Shown: positions 1 through 9,879 of the stretch, one piece after another
Numbering within the stretch: position 1 is the stretch's first letter
How the letters are laid out: the number at the start of each line of letters is the position of its first letter
Assembly (NCBI RefSeq): GCF_007748175.1
Contig: NZ_CP037422.1
Span: 3,888,520 to 3,952,519 of the forward strand
DNA from: Gimesia aquarii
GTDB taxonomy: Bacteria; Planctomycetota; Planctomycetia; Planctomycetales; Planctomycetaceae
Direction: 5' to 3'
Length of the DNA stretch: 64,000 nucleotides
Translations under genes and position numbers: made by a program
The notes under the pieces: generated by a model
The model's input: only the letters and a program-made list of their open reading frames with translations
What the model was told of the DNA's origin: nothing
Databases searched by the model: none

Positions 1-1
1 G

Positions 2-2629
2 CGCAAAGATGGAACGACCTTCCCTTTACACCTTTCAGTCAGTCAAGTCGTCGTGGAAGATGACGCTCAAAATCCACAAATCATTTTCACCGGCATCATT
101 CGCGATCTGACGGAACAGAAACAAAAAGAAAAAGAGGCTGAGCTACGCACACGGGAACTACAAATCGCCACAGAGAAAAGTAAAGCGAATGAACGTCGTA
201 TTGAGTCAATTGTGAATACGGCCGTCGATCCAATTATTACGATTTCCGGTAAAGGATTGATCAAATCATTCAATCCCGCAGCCGAACGTCTGTTTGGTTA
301 TGCAGCAGACGAAATCCTCGGCATGAATATTAAACTCCTCATGCCCTCCCCTTATCGGGAAGAACACGATGGTTATCTGGCTCGCTACCTGGAAACCGGA
401 ATCAAAAATGTGATCGGCAGTGGACGCGAAGCAATCGGGCAACGTAAGGATGGGAGTACATTCCCTCTGCACCTTTCAGTCAGCCAAGTTCTTGCAGAAG
501 ATGATGCACAAAATCCAGAGATCCTTTTCACGGGTATCATTCGTGATCTAACAGAACAGAAGCGAAAAGAAGAAGAAGCCGATTTACGCACACGGGAATT
601 ACAAATAGCCACGGAGAAAAGCAAAGCAAACGAGCGTCGTATCGAAGCGATTGTAAATACGGCCGTCGATCCAATTATTTCGATTTCGGGTAAAGGACTG
701 ATCAGATCATTCAACCCGGCCGCCGAACGTCTGTTTGGATATGCAGCAGACGAAATTTTAGAGAAAAACATAAAACTGCTCATGCCTTCCCCTTATCGTG
801 AAGAACACGATGGTTATCTGTCTCGCTACCTGGAAACTGGAAAGGCAAACGTGATCGGTAGCGGACGTGAGGCAGTCGGGCAACGTAAAGATGGTAGCAC
901 GTTCCCCCTCCATCTTTCTGTAAGCCAGGTCGTCGTGGAAGATGATGCAAAAAATAAAGAAATCCTGTTCACAGGCATCATTCGAGACCTGACAAATGAA
1001 GTTCATCAGCGACAACTCAATGCCGATTATGAAGGGCAGATTGATGCCATCAGCAAGTCACAAATGGTAATTGAATTCGAGATGGATGGTACAATCGTCA
1101 AAGCAAATAATAACTTTATAGAAATAATGGGATACTCTCAGGAAGAAGTAAGCGGCCAGGAACACAATCTCTTCATTGACCCACAAGAGCGTGAGAGCGC
1201 AAGGTACGCTACAATCTGGGATAAGCTTAATCAAGGTGAATTCGTAACATCAGAGCTGAAATGTATTGGAAAGAATGACCAGGCAATCTGGATTCAAGCG
1301 TCATACACACCGATCCTGGACTTAAATGGAAAACCATTTAAGGTGGTAAAATACTCGGTAGATGTCAGCCAACGCGTTTTGATTGATCAAGCATTGGAAG
1401 TAGCAAAAAATGATCTAATTAAAGCGAAGGAAGCAGCTGAAACTGCAAACCAAACTAAAAGCGAATTTCTCGCCAACATGAGCCATGAAATCCGCACCCC
1501 CATGACAGCCATTTTGGGATTCACCGACGTGCTGCTTGGAAGTGTCTCCAAACAGGAGGACATTGACTCGGTACAAACAATCAAGCGAAATGGGGAAAGT
1601 CTGATCTGCCTGATCAACGATATTCTGGATTTATCCAAGATCGAAGCGGGTAAACTCGATGTAGAACAGATTGATTGTTCTCCCCGTCAGGTCGTTGCTG
1701 ATGTAATATCACTAATGAGAGTGCGGACAAAGGCCAAGGGTCTGGAATTGAACATTCAATTTGATGGACCGATTCCTGAAACAATCTGCTCTGATCCCAC
1801 ACGACTTCGTCAGGTCCTCATCAACATTGTAGGTAATGCAATTAAGTTTACGGAAACGGGTACAATTCAGATAATTGTCCGACTTTTAAACAGAGAAAGG
1901 CTTGAACCAAAACTACAATTTGACGTAATCGATTCTGGAATCGGAATCCCTGAAGAGAAAATTGCCAGACTTTTTACCCCATTCACTCAAGCCGATGGCT
2001 CAACAACCCGAAAGTTTGGTGGAACGGGACTGGGACTTACAATCAGCAAACGTCTGGTGGAACTTCTGGGTGGTACGATTTCAGTTACAAGTACAAATGG
2101 GAAAGGGAGCACGTTTTCAGTCACTGTGACTACCGGCCCGTTGAACAAAGTGCGAATGATTACAAACGCTGCAGAATCGATCACCGAGAATGCAGAAAGC
2201 AATACCTCTCAGGAACCCGAATTGTTGCTGAAAGATAGCCGTATCCTGTTTGCAGAAGATGGTCCGGACAATCAGCGCCTGATTGGCTTTGTTTTGAAGA
2301 AATCGGGTGCAGATGTCACGGTGGTTGAGAATGGTCAAATTGCGTTTGACAAAGCGACCGAAGCATTATCAGAAAATCAACCGTTTGATGTCATTCTTAT
2401 GGACATGCAGATGCCTGTCCTGGATGGCTATGCCGCAACTCGAAAACTGCGGAATGCCGGATATTCCCCTCCCATTATCGCCCTGACAGCACATGCCATG
2501 TCAACAGACAGACAGAAATGCATCGATGCAGGCTGTGATGACTACGCCACCAAACCGATCGTGAGAAATAAGCTGATTAAAATGTTAGCAAGTTATGCGA
2601 ATAAATCGTTCGAAAAAGCAGAAGCATAA
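2..2629 (+). CDS. Hybrid sensor histidine kinase/response regulator with tandem PAS domains (5' end outside window)
   Basis: This is the C-terminal part of a multidomain sensor kinase. The reading frame is open from base 2, and the GTG at 53 lies inside a PAS module, so the true start is upstream of the window. Counting residues from that GTG, two almost identical PAS modules repeat with a 147-residue period (EDDA at 2, 149 and 296), and a third, unrelated PAS follows at about 330-440. Next come a HisKA domain (SHEIRTP, phosphoacceptor His at about 478), an HATPase domain (N box NIVGNAIKF at about 591, G1 DSGIGIP at about 627, G2 GGTGLGL at about 656) and a receiver domain (AED acidic pocket at about 734, phosphoacceptor Asp at about 784 in ILMDMQMP, Lys at about 834). 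No transmembrane segment is visible in this part. The signal sensed is unknown. No cognate regulator lies next to it. Confidence 0.93.
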   Translation, partial: RKDGTTFPLHLSVSQVVVEDDAQNPQIIFTGIIRDLTEQKQKEKEAELRTRELQIATEKSKANERRIESIVNTAVDPIITISGKGLIKSFNPAAERLFGYAADEILGMNIKLLMPSPYREEHDGYLARYLETGIKNVIGSGREAIGQRKDGSTFPLHLSVSQVLAEDDAQNPEILFTGIIRDLTEQKRKEEEADLRTRELQIATEKSKANERRIEAIVNTAVDPIISISGKGLIRSFNPAAERLFGYAADEILEKNIKLLMPSPYREEHDGYLSRYLETGKANVIGSGREAVGQRKDGSTFPLHLSVSQVVVEDDAKNKEILFTGIIRDLTNEVHQRQLNADYEGQIDAISKSQMVIEFEMDGTIVKANNNFIEIMGYSQEEVSGQEHNLFIDPQERESARYATIWDKLNQGEFVTSELKCIGKNDQAIWIQASYTPILDLNGKPFKVVKYSVDVSQRVLIDQALEVAKNDLIKAKEAAETANQTKSEFLANMSHEIRTPMTAILGFTDVLLGSVSKQEDIDSVQTIKRNGESLICLINDILDLSKIEAGKLDVEQIDCSPRQVVADVISLMRVRTKAKGLELNIQFDGPIPETICSDPTRLRQVLINIVGNAIKFTETGTIQIIVRLLNRERLEPKLQFDVIDSGIGIPEEKIARLFTPFTQADGSTTRKFGGTGLGLTISKRLVELLGGTISVTSTNGKGSTFSVTVTTGPLNKVRMITNAAESITENAESNTSQEPELLLKDSRILFAEDGPDNQRLIGFVLKKSGADVTVVENGQIAFDKATEALSENQPFDVILMDMQMPVLDGYAATRKLRNAGYSPPIIALTAHAMSTDRQKCIDAGCDDYATKPIVRNKLIKMLASYANKSFEKAEA

Positions 2630-2719
2630 TTTTCTACCACATAAATTGTGCTAGAATGATGGCAACAGCTGGAAATTATTTGCAACGACATAAAGACTAA
2701 TTAACGTCAGAGACAATCA

Positions 2720-3274
2720 GTGAGTACTCTTATCCCTTTTCTGCTCGAAAATTTTACGCTCAGCTTCTTGATTCTGGGATTGATTGCATCTGCCATCTCA
2801 CTCTTACGGCAACAAAGTCCGATAACAGCATCGACTGTTGTCGAAGCGCTGTTTTCCTATTTTCTCTTGTTCTCAATTGGCTTCTCCTTCTTCTATAACT
2901 TCGTAATGCATTCTTTCTTTGGTGAGACAGCAGCTCGGTTCATTGGTTGGGAACAAAGCCCGTTTCAGTTTGAAGTCGGTACAGCCAGCCTGGGATATGC
3001 TGTCGTCGGCTTTCTAGCATTTCGAGGGAGCTTTGGCTTACGTCTTGCTGCCGTAGTGGGGCCAGCACTGTTTCTTCTAAGGGCTGCCGGAGGACACGCG
3101 TACCAGATGATGATGACTCAGAATTATGCATCAGGAAACGCAGGCGTCATTTTTTACACAGATATTTTCATACCTATGATAAGTTTTGTGTTATTATGGT
3201 TGCAACGTCGATTTACGCTCGAATCGAATCGACAGGACTCATCTTCCGCTTTGAGGGACCGAGCCGATCTTTAA
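2720..3274 (+). CDS. Small polytopic membrane protein (DUF6790-like)
   Basis: This 184-residue integral membrane protein has about four or five hydrophobic segments (roughly residues 8-28, 42-65, 85-105, 110-125 and 145-162). A conserved-looking central stretch contains GWEQSPFQFEVG and GGHAYQ. It resembles the DUF6790 family, whose function is not known. The start is GTG, 90 bases after the kinase stop, so it may be co-transcribed with the kinase. Its last 62 bases overlap the 3' end of the convergent DUF1552 gene, which is an unusually long convergent overlap. The coding call is supported by the membrane topology; the family assignment is by recognition only. Confidence 0.7.
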   Translation: MSTLIPFLLENFTLSFLILGLIASAISLLRQQSPITASTVVEALFSYFLLFSIGFSFFYNFVMHSFFGETAARFIGWEQSPFQFEVGTASLGYAVVGFLAFRGSFGLRLAAVVGPALFLLRAAGGHAYQMMMTQNYASGNAGVIFYTDIFIPMISFVLLWLQRRFTLESNRQDSSSALRDRADL

Positions 3275-4646
3275 CTCCCATTCCAGCAAGCATCGTATTG
3301 TACACGTCAAGCCCCTCGGCCCCCACGTCCATGATCTGCCCCGTTTTAAAACGACCATTTGCTCCTGTGATCGCATGGAAGACCCCGGACAGCTCACGTT
3401 TGACATCGTTGTGACGACCATCACCTGATTCAGTGGAAATTGTGATTAGAGAATTTTCAAGGATCGTCTGTCCGTTAGCTTCGATCGAATCTTTATCATT
3501 GAGTCGCTGCAGGAAATAAGCCACCTCGCGCATTTTCATATGAGCGTGAGCGCGCAGTGCTTCATTTTTCTTCTTTTCGTTGAACTTATGCCACCATTCA
3601 TGGCTGCACCCTTTATCGCCTGAAGCGTTCTGTTGACGGGCATCGTCAAACTTCCAAATTTTTTTGCCGTTATACTCATAATCGCCCGTCAAACGGATGC
3701 GCTCTCCGGCAGCCAGAAATGTTAATGCACCAAAGCGAACACGATCCATTTGAATTGCCAGAGCGTACAAATCGGCCATCAAACGCCATTCGGTAGTGAG
3801 TTCTTCGAGCGTAATATCGACTCCCATACCACCAGGATCAGCAGGTCCACCATGTAAAATTTTTGAACGCGGTGGTAGTTGGGGGGCATTGGGATTTTTT
3901 TTCTTTAATGCAAAGGCACGTTGCTCAAACTCCCGAATTCGATCAAGATGGTCTGCAACGCGTGCTTTCGAAGCAGAGCCTAATGGAGAATTCACACCCG
4001 TATAAAATTTGTAATCATCAACTACCGAATCCAATACACTTCGTTTAATTCGTTTGCGACGTACGTCAGTACCATCACCGCCTACAGAAATAGAACCGAA
4101 AACACGATCAAAAAGATCGCGTGGTCTTTCTTGCATAGTAGCAGCAACTGTGCAATCCTGATTGTAGCTATGAACGTAGCGCCCCACACGACTCCGTCTG
4201 AAAAACGTACCACCGATCAGTGTTGAAACCATTCCGGGTGGCAACCCCTTGGGATAATGCGCTTTTCGAATGACCTGATCAATTGAAGGTCCACCCGATT
4301 TGGCTTCGCCGTCCGGTGGCTCCGCCGTGAATGCACCAGAAGCACCATCGTAGTGAGCGTTGATTCCTTTCTCGTCACAACGAACCTGGTCTACATTTCG
4401 CATGATGAGCAGTTTATTACTTAATGGTTTAAGTGGTTCCAAAACTCCCTCAAAACCTTCAGTTTGTAGTGGCGCGGGTATGCCGAGACCAAAAAAAACG
4501 TTGAATGCTCTGACGGGCACTTCTTTCGTTTGATTTTGAGCAGCCTGTGTCGATGAAACCAGCATCTCTTCAAGCAGTGGTAACCCCACGGTAGCAGTTC
4601 CCACACTTTTGAGCATGGTACGTCGATTGATCTTTTGTATTGTCAT
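3213..4646 (-). CDS. DUF1552 domain-containing protein
   Basis: This 477-residue planctomycete-type DUF1552 protein has an N-terminal Tat-like signal (NRRTMLK at about residues 7-13, followed by a hydrophobic stretch and SSTQA), which predicts export in folded form. Family signatures seen include the FFGLGIPAP region, HYDGASGAFT, GGPSIDQVI and STESGDGRHND. The biochemical role of DUF1552 is not established. It is nearly always encoded beside DUF1592/DUF1588/DUF1587 c-type cytochrome-like proteins, as here: the start codon overlaps the stop of the upstream gene by 4 bases (ATGA), so translation is probably coupled. The 3' end overlaps the convergent membrane protein gene. Confidence 0.92.
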   Translation of the reverse strand: MTIQKINRRTMLKSVGTATVGLPLLEEMLVSSTQAAQNQTKEVPVRAFNVFFGLGIPAPLQTEGFEGVLEPLKPLSNKLLIMRNVDQVRCDEKGINAHYDGASGAFTAEPPDGEAKSGGPSIDQVIRKAHYPKGLPPGMVSTLIGGTFFRRSRVGRYVHSYNQDCTVAATMQERPRDLFDRVFGSISVGGDGTDVRRKRIKRSVLDSVVDDYKFYTGVNSPLGSASKARVADHLDRIREFEQRAFALKKKNPNAPQLPPRSKILHGGPADPGGMGVDITLEELTTEWRLMADLYALAIQMDRVRFGALTFLAAGERIRLTGDYEYNGKKIWKFDDARQQNASGDKGCSHEWWHKFNEKKKNEALRAHAHMKMREVAYFLQRLNDKDSIEANGQTILENSLITISTESGDGRHNDVKRELSGVFHAITGANGRFKTGQIMDVGAEGLDVYNTMLAGMGVKDRLGPSKRKMSPVDSIRA

Positions 4647-7327
4647 TCGTGAACCTCCGATGAAATTGCCTCTGTTCGTGTCAGCTGAACCAAATCACTC
4701 ATCACAATAGCGGTGATCAAGCTCGAATATGTTCCGCCATTTTTCTGAGCAGTTCTATGAATTTGATCGATAATACGCGCATCCGCTGCAACAAGTGGAC
4801 GACCAAGTGCGAATTGAGTGACTTTCCAGGTAATCGATTGTTGAACTCTTGGATTTCCTGCAAGCAGATTCATCAATTCAGCACTGGATTGATAAGAAAC
4901 CGGTTTGGCTGTACCAGGAAAGAGAATTTCACCATCATCGCGCAATTGATTTCCGTGCTCGTCCTTGTTGTGAAACGAACCAAGGCCATCGAATTTTTCG
5001 AGACCAAATGCCAGTGGTTCGAATTTCACATGACATCCAGCACATGAAGCATTCGCGATTCGTTGCTCCGCAATGTGACGTTGAGACAGTCCCGGCTTTG
5101 AGGGCACAGGAGTCGTATCGAGTCCTGGAGGTGGATCTTTCACCGTACCACGCAAAATATCTTGTAAAATAAATAAACCACGAGTCACCATAGAAGCTTC
5201 ATCTCCCCCCACGGTCAAGACACTTCCTTGCGTGAGTAGTCCCCCACGCGCGGGAATTGCTGTCAAATCATAACGAACCAATCCAGTGCCTTTTGGTTTG
5301 AGTCCGTAATGCGCTGCCAGTTGTGGTGTCACATAAGTTACTTGTGCATTCAACAGATCTGCAAGCGGCCGTTTCTCTTGCCAGACGATTTCTTTGAAGA
5401 ACGCCAACGTTTCTTCCCGCATGTCAGTAGCGAGTGCACCATTCCACTTCGGAAATTTTTTAAGGTCAGGCCTCAAGTTACTCAATCTGTCCAGATTCAA
5501 CCATTCCGAGACGAATTGCAATGATCGTTCCACTGCACGTGGATTCTGAAGCATACGACTTACTTGTTTGTCGACGTTTTGAGGATCGTGAAGCTCACCA
5601 GAATCGGCAGCTCTGATTAATTCCTCGTCCGGAGGCCCACCCCAGATAATATAACTCATGCGCGACGCGAGTTCATATTCGCCAACAGGCCAGGCAGTTC
5701 CATCACCACGCTGGTTTTCGATACGATAAATAAAACGAGGAGATTGTAACATAGCTTCGACTATATAACTGACTGCTTCTTTATAGTCTCCGCCAGCACT
5801 GGCAACCGTCGTTGCAATTCCGCTATAGGTTGTGACTTCTCGATCATCCAAAGGACCACGGAAAAGCCATTTCCCCATACTCCCCACAAACTCGCGCATC
5901 GTCGCATCGGTAGACAGCTTTCGGCTTTTGGAAAATCGGGTTGCAAACTTCATCACGTCCATTCGCTTGACAATAATTTCGGCAAGACGCGCATAAATCT
6001 CTACGTGCTTAAGATCAACGTTAAGATTGTAAGCAGTGTTACTGAAGCCATCTGCCCTCAAATCCGGTGGAAGCATCTCATGTGCTTCCTTTGAAATATC
6101 GACTCCCACGGCACGACGAACCGTTTCAATATATTCGGAATTTGTAAGTCGTTGAACCCAAACATCGCCAGCACGACTGTCATGTGCGTAAACTGCAGGA
6201 TCAATCACATCACTTGACCAGATTGCCCCATTGTTAATCCACTCTTTTAATGACGCTATTTCTTGAGTTGATAACGGCTTTCCCTCTGGTGGCATATCAC
6301 CGGATTTGACTTGTTCCCACAGTAAACTTTCACTGGCCTTGCCTGGCACAATCACCTTACCACTTTCACCACCGGCCAGTGCTGCAGCTTTCTGTGATAA
6401 ATCTAATCGCCCTTTCTTAGTTATGGAATCATGACAGTCTAAACAATTTTGCGCGAGTAAGGGGGCAATTCGCGTTTCAAACAATTGATGGGCACGTGTG
6501 GCAGCCAATTCTTCCTTTGTCTGCTTGTTTCCAGTTTTCACATTGGTTCCAGCTCGATAGTTTTGATTGATTTCATTGGTGGTCAGTGCGCGACTAAAAA
6601 CGGCTACTAAATGAAATTCTCCCAACCAGGGGCGATCGCCTGATTTTTCATTAGACAGGATCAATGGAAAGTCCTTACTCCAGTTCTTAAGCTTACCGGG
6701 AACTTTTTTATTGGCTCGTTGTTTACCATTAATATAAATTCGCGCAGTACCAGTTACATCGCGTGTAAAAACCACATGCATTAAAGCAGATGTTACCGAG
6801 TTATTTGATGTAGCCGTTGAAGGAAGACCATTCGTACTTGTCGACGTTGTTCTCAACCTCACATCAAAATTTTTTGCTTCTTGACCAAGCGTCATATTTC
6901 GCTGGCTCGAATTTGAAGAAATTGAAACAATTCGTGCCGGCCCTTTCTGCTGATTATTAGCTGGTTTTACCCATGCTTCTACAGTGAGACTGTTCGAGCG
7001 TTTAACAGCATTGATAATTTTCTTTGCTGGAACAGACGACTTGATCTTAGTCGATGAGCGAACGACGAGAACCCCATTCCTCCATTGAACTGCGGATGGT
7101 TTCTCTATCTTCAAATCTAAGGCCTGCCCTAGCCCGGACTGGTCCTGGATGATATCACCCCGCGTGGCATCAAATGTGTACAACACTTGTAAGCCACGCG
7201 CGACGCGGGGGACAGCCGCTTCGAGAGATCCAAAGGACGAAAATAAAGTGAGCAGTAGGGATAAAAAAACAACTCGACTAAGAAGAGAAGATCGTTTCCT
7301 CTTTTTAGTATAACGATTCACTTTCAC
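4643..7327 (-). CDS. LamG/PSCyt1-like cytochrome with DUF1587-DUF1592-DUF1588-DUF1585 modules
   Basis: This is a large exported protein of about 894 residues. The order is: a basic N-terminus (KKRKR) plus hydrophobic signal peptide, a LamG/concanavalin-like domain (about 60-280, LYTFDATRGD to INGK), a planctomycete cytochrome-c-like module with CLDCH (about residue 295-300 from this start) and the GDMPPEGKPLS signature, DUF1587 (QRLTNSEYIETVRRAVG), the DUF1592 block (SPRFIYRIEN), DUF1588 (GGLLTQGSVLTVGG) and a C-terminal DUF1585 block preceded by a second CAGCH. The two CxxCH motifs predict covalent haem in the periplasm. I chose the GTG at 7327, which has GGGAG about 9 bases upstream, over an ATG at 7381 that would add a non-signal-like leader. 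It is translationally coupled to the DUF1552 gene downstream. The substrate is unknown; roles in electron transfer or polymer breakdown have been suggested for the family. Confidence 0.9.
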   Translation of the reverse strand: MKVNRYTKKRKRSSLLSRVVFLSLLLTLFSSFGSLEAAVPRVARGLQVLYTFDATRGDIIQDQSGLGQALDLKIEKPSAVQWRNGVLVVRSSTKIKSSVPAKKIINAVKRSNSLTVEAWVKPANNQQKGPARIVSISSNSSQRNMTLGQEAKNFDVRLRTTSTSTNGLPSTATSNNSVTSALMHVVFTRDVTGTARIYINGKQRANKKVPGKLKNWSKDFPLILSNEKSGDRPWLGEFHLVAVFSRALTTNEINQNYRAGTNVKTGNKQTKEELAATRAHQLFETRIAPLLAQNCLDCHDSITKKGRLDLSQKAAALAGGESGKVIVPGKASESLLWEQVKSGDMPPEGKPLSTQEIASLKEWINNGAIWSSDVIDPAVYAHDSRAGDVWVQRLTNSEYIETVRRAVGVDISKEAHEMLPPDLRADGFSNTAYNLNVDLKHVEIYARLAEIIVKRMDVMKFATRFSKSRKLSTDATMREFVGSMGKWLFRGPLDDREVTTYSGIATTVASAGGDYKEAVSYIVEAMLQSPRFIYRIENQRGDGTAWPVGEYELASRMSYIIWGGPPDEELIRAADSGELHDPQNVDKQVSRMLQNPRAVERSLQFVSEWLNLDRLSNLRPDLKKFPKWNGALATDMREETLAFFKEIVWQEKRPLADLLNAQVTYVTPQLAAHYGLKPKGTGLVRYDLTAIPARGGLLTQGSVLTVGGDEASMVTRGLFILQDILRGTVKDPPPGLDTTPVPSKPGLSQRHIAEQRIANASCAGCHVKFEPLAFGLEKFDGLGSFHNKDEHGNQLRDDGEILFPGTAKPVSYQSSAELMNLLAGNPRVQQSITWKVTQFALGRPLVAADARIIDQIHRTAQKNGGTYSSLITAIVMSDLVQLTRTEAISSEVHE

Positions 7328-7583
7328 AGAGGTCGTCTCCCTATCGAAATTACAGCCAATATTATGGTGAGAAAGCCACATTTAGTCGTTCATTGCGAAT
7401 TTGCAGAATCTGATCCTTAGCATCATTTTAAATATGAGGAAGAAATCCTCACACGACTTGTCTACGAACCAAAAACATGGGCAACACGTATTCGTATCGT
7501 AAATCTATGTTTCCAATTTATCAATCTTGGACTTCAGATACCAGAAGAATTATGAAAGCAAGAGAGCCCATTCTTAGTAACAT

Positions 7584-8354
7584 TTATAAAGCGGTATAAC
7601 CACCATCGAGAGCAATGACCTGCCCTGTCATCATATCGGAAGCCGGACTCGCCAGGTAGAGTACCAAATCTGCGACTTCCAGAGGCTTACCGAAACGATG
7701 TAAGGGAATTTTATCTTTCATGGGCTCACCTTTCTCTGGTGATCCCCATACTTTCTGCCCTAACTCAGTCAGTATCACCGTCGGTGCAACAGCATTGCAT
7801 TGGATATTAAACGGCCCGAGTTCCGCCGCCATGACCTTCGTCAACAGATTCAATCCTCCCTTGGAAGCACTGTAGGCAGCATGACCGGAGAGTGCTGCAA
7901 TGCCCGCGACAGAAGAGATATTGATGATTTTTCCCTGTTTTTGTGCTCGCATCGGTTCACTTAATATTTTGGAAAGAATGAATGGAGCACGTAGATTGAC
8001 TGCTTGCATCTGATCCCAATCTTCAACCGTGGTTTCCCAGAAGGGGGCAACTTTGACTGTACCAGCATTATTTACCAGAATATCTATTGTCGAGAAATGC
8101 TCAAACGACTTCTGAGCCACTTCTTCTGCTCCATTTATAGAGACAAGGTCGGCTTCGATTGCCTCGCACTTACTACCAAAAGAACGAATTTTTTCACACA
8201 CTTGTGTAAGGTCATAATGGTGCCTTGCCGTAATCAACACCTCTGCCCCTGCCTGAGCTAGATTCATCGCAATTTCTGCACCAATTCCTCTGGAAGCACC
8301 TGTGACCAAAGCCGTCTTACCCTTCACTGAAAACCGACTCATACTATCATTCAT
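7584..8354 (-). CDS. SDR family NAD(P)-dependent oxidoreductase
   Basis: This 256-residue classical short-chain dehydrogenase/reductase has the cofactor motif TGASRGIG (about 19-26), NNAG (about 95-98), a catalytic Ser in NISSVAG, the YSASKGG Tyr/Lys pair (about 160-166) and a C-terminal DGGY typical of the FabG/gluconate 5-dehydrogenase branch. Length is normal for the family. The substrate cannot be assigned from sequence; sugar-acid or 3-oxoacyl reduction are both possible. A strong Shine-Dalgarno (GAGGAGAG) about 6 bases upstream supports the ATG at 8354. It appears monocistronic and is divergent from the glycosyltransferase gene, with 200 bases between. Confidence 0.9.
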   Translation of the reverse strand: MNDSMSRFSVKGKTALVTGASRGIGAEIAMNLAQAGAEVLITARHHYDLTQVCEKIRSFGSKCEAIEADLVSINGAEEVAQKSFEHFSTIDILVNNAGTVKVAPFWETTVEDWDQMQAVNLRAPFILSKILSEPMRAQKQGKIINISSVAGIAALSGHAAYSASKGGLNLLTKVMAAELGPFNIQCNAVAPTVILTELGQKVWGSPEKGEPMKDKIPLHRFGKPLEVADLVLYLASPASDMMTGQVIALDGGYTAL

Positions 8355-8554
8355 CTGATCTCTCCTCAGGTCGACAAACTATAAAACCCATTTATTAAAT
8401 GGGGAGTATCAACATCTGATGCTACAAATACTTCTCTCGACTTTTCAATAAAGAGCTCACTTTCTTTTTTCAAATCGTGTTTCGAATGTGCTATACTGAA
8501 AAAAGTCTTAATTCTTATTTGTCTTCGAGACAAAGGCAGTACGTATAGCAGATC

Positions 8555-9876
8555 ATGCAAAAGAAACTGCAAAACACCACTGCAAAAAAAATCGTCATCA
8601 CCACAATCGGCTCGTTAGGTGATCTGCCCCCCTATATTGCCATTGCCTGTGGTTTGCAAGCTCGAGGGTATGAAGTGGTTTTTGCAACGAGCAAGTGTTA
8701 CCAGAATAAAATCGAGCAACTGGATATGAAATTCCGGGCTATTCGCCCCAATTCTGATTGGGTAAATGATCCTGAATTGATGCGACGGCGCAGCAACTTG
8801 AGAATGGGTTTTATCCGGGTGGGTCGTGAATGGTTGATTCTAGAATTAAGAGAGTCTTACGAAGATATATTAGCTGCAACAGAAGGTGCAGATCTATTGG
8901 TATCAATGTTAGCCACTTACTCTGCCAGGCTGGTTGCTGAAAAGACTGGTATCGCGTGGGTATCTATCGTGCATATCCCCTTGGGATTCTTCTCGACTTA
9001 TGATGTTCCCATCATTCCTCTCGCCCCGGTTCTTTCCAAAAAATTGCGTTGCCTTGGTCCTGAATTTTGGAAACCATTATTCTGGTTCGGAAAGAGAGTA
9101 AGTCGGTTCATGGTGAAACCCTGGTACCGATTGCGTGCGGAAATCGGCCTCCCCCCGACTAAGGAGGGGAACCCGCTAGCCGACAGTCACTCTCCCGATC
9201 TGGTTCTGGCCCCGTTCTCGAAGTTACTGGCCGACAAACAACCTGACTGGCCCTCACAAACCGTCATAACCAGCTTTCCATTCTTTGACAAAGATATCAA
9301 AGCCGGACTGCCAATAAAGCTATCTCGTTTTCTGGATGATGGCCCCCTCCCATCGTGTTTACGCTCGGCTCAGCCATCTCGAAGAATGCAGGTCTGTTCT
9401 ATGAGCACAGCACCGCTGCAGCAAAACTTTTGAACCAGAGAGCTGTGCTCATTGTAGGCAAGAACGTTCAAAATCGATCAACTACCCTGCCGGATGGAGT
9501 CATGGCCATCGATTATGCCCCCTTCTCTGAACTCTTTCCTAGGGCGGCTGCCATCGTCCACCATGGTGGTATCGGTACGACAGGGCTAACGATGCACTCA
9601 GGACGTCCCATGCTGATCGTTCCTCATGCATGGGACCAACCAGACAACGCCGAACGCGCAGCCCGACTGGGAATTGCACGCATCATTCCCCAACATCGCT
9701 ACACTCCAAATCGTGCAATGACAGAATTGCGGCATTTGCTCGAAAACCCAGAATATTCACGCCGGGCTAAAGAGATAAAGGAAGAGATAAGAAAAGAAGA
9801 CGGGGTTAAAAATGCTTGTGATGCTTTGGAACAATTGCTTCAGAAATCCAGAATAATTGAAACTATCAAGAAATGA
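8555..9876 (+). pseudogene. GT1-family glycosyltransferase disrupted by a one-base frameshift
   Basis: Two overlapping frames (8555-9433 and 9355-9876) together encode one GT1/UGT-type (MGT or RhlB-like) glycosyltransferase of about 440 residues. The N-terminal half has the GSLGDLPPYIAIACGL nucleotide-sugar-transferase opening. The C-terminal half has VFTLGSA, YAPFSELFPRAAAIVHHGG, GTTGL and HAWDQPDNA, the donor-binding signature of the family. The break lies in the C5 run at 9343-9347: adding one C turns DDGPLPS into DDGPPPIVFTLGS and joins the frames exactly. Everything else is intact, so it is either a very recent frameshift, a sequencing or assembly error in the homopolymer, or a slippery site. 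The likely substrate is a lipid or small hydrophobic acceptor (inferred from the family). It converges on the lipid operon with 3 bases between. Confidence 0.85.
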
Positions 9877-9879
9877 AAT

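Noticed and set aside
8366..8572. Minus-strand 68-codon frame between the SDR and glycosyltransferase genes
   Set aside because: It overlaps the glycosyltransferase start and has no recognisable motifs or coding character.
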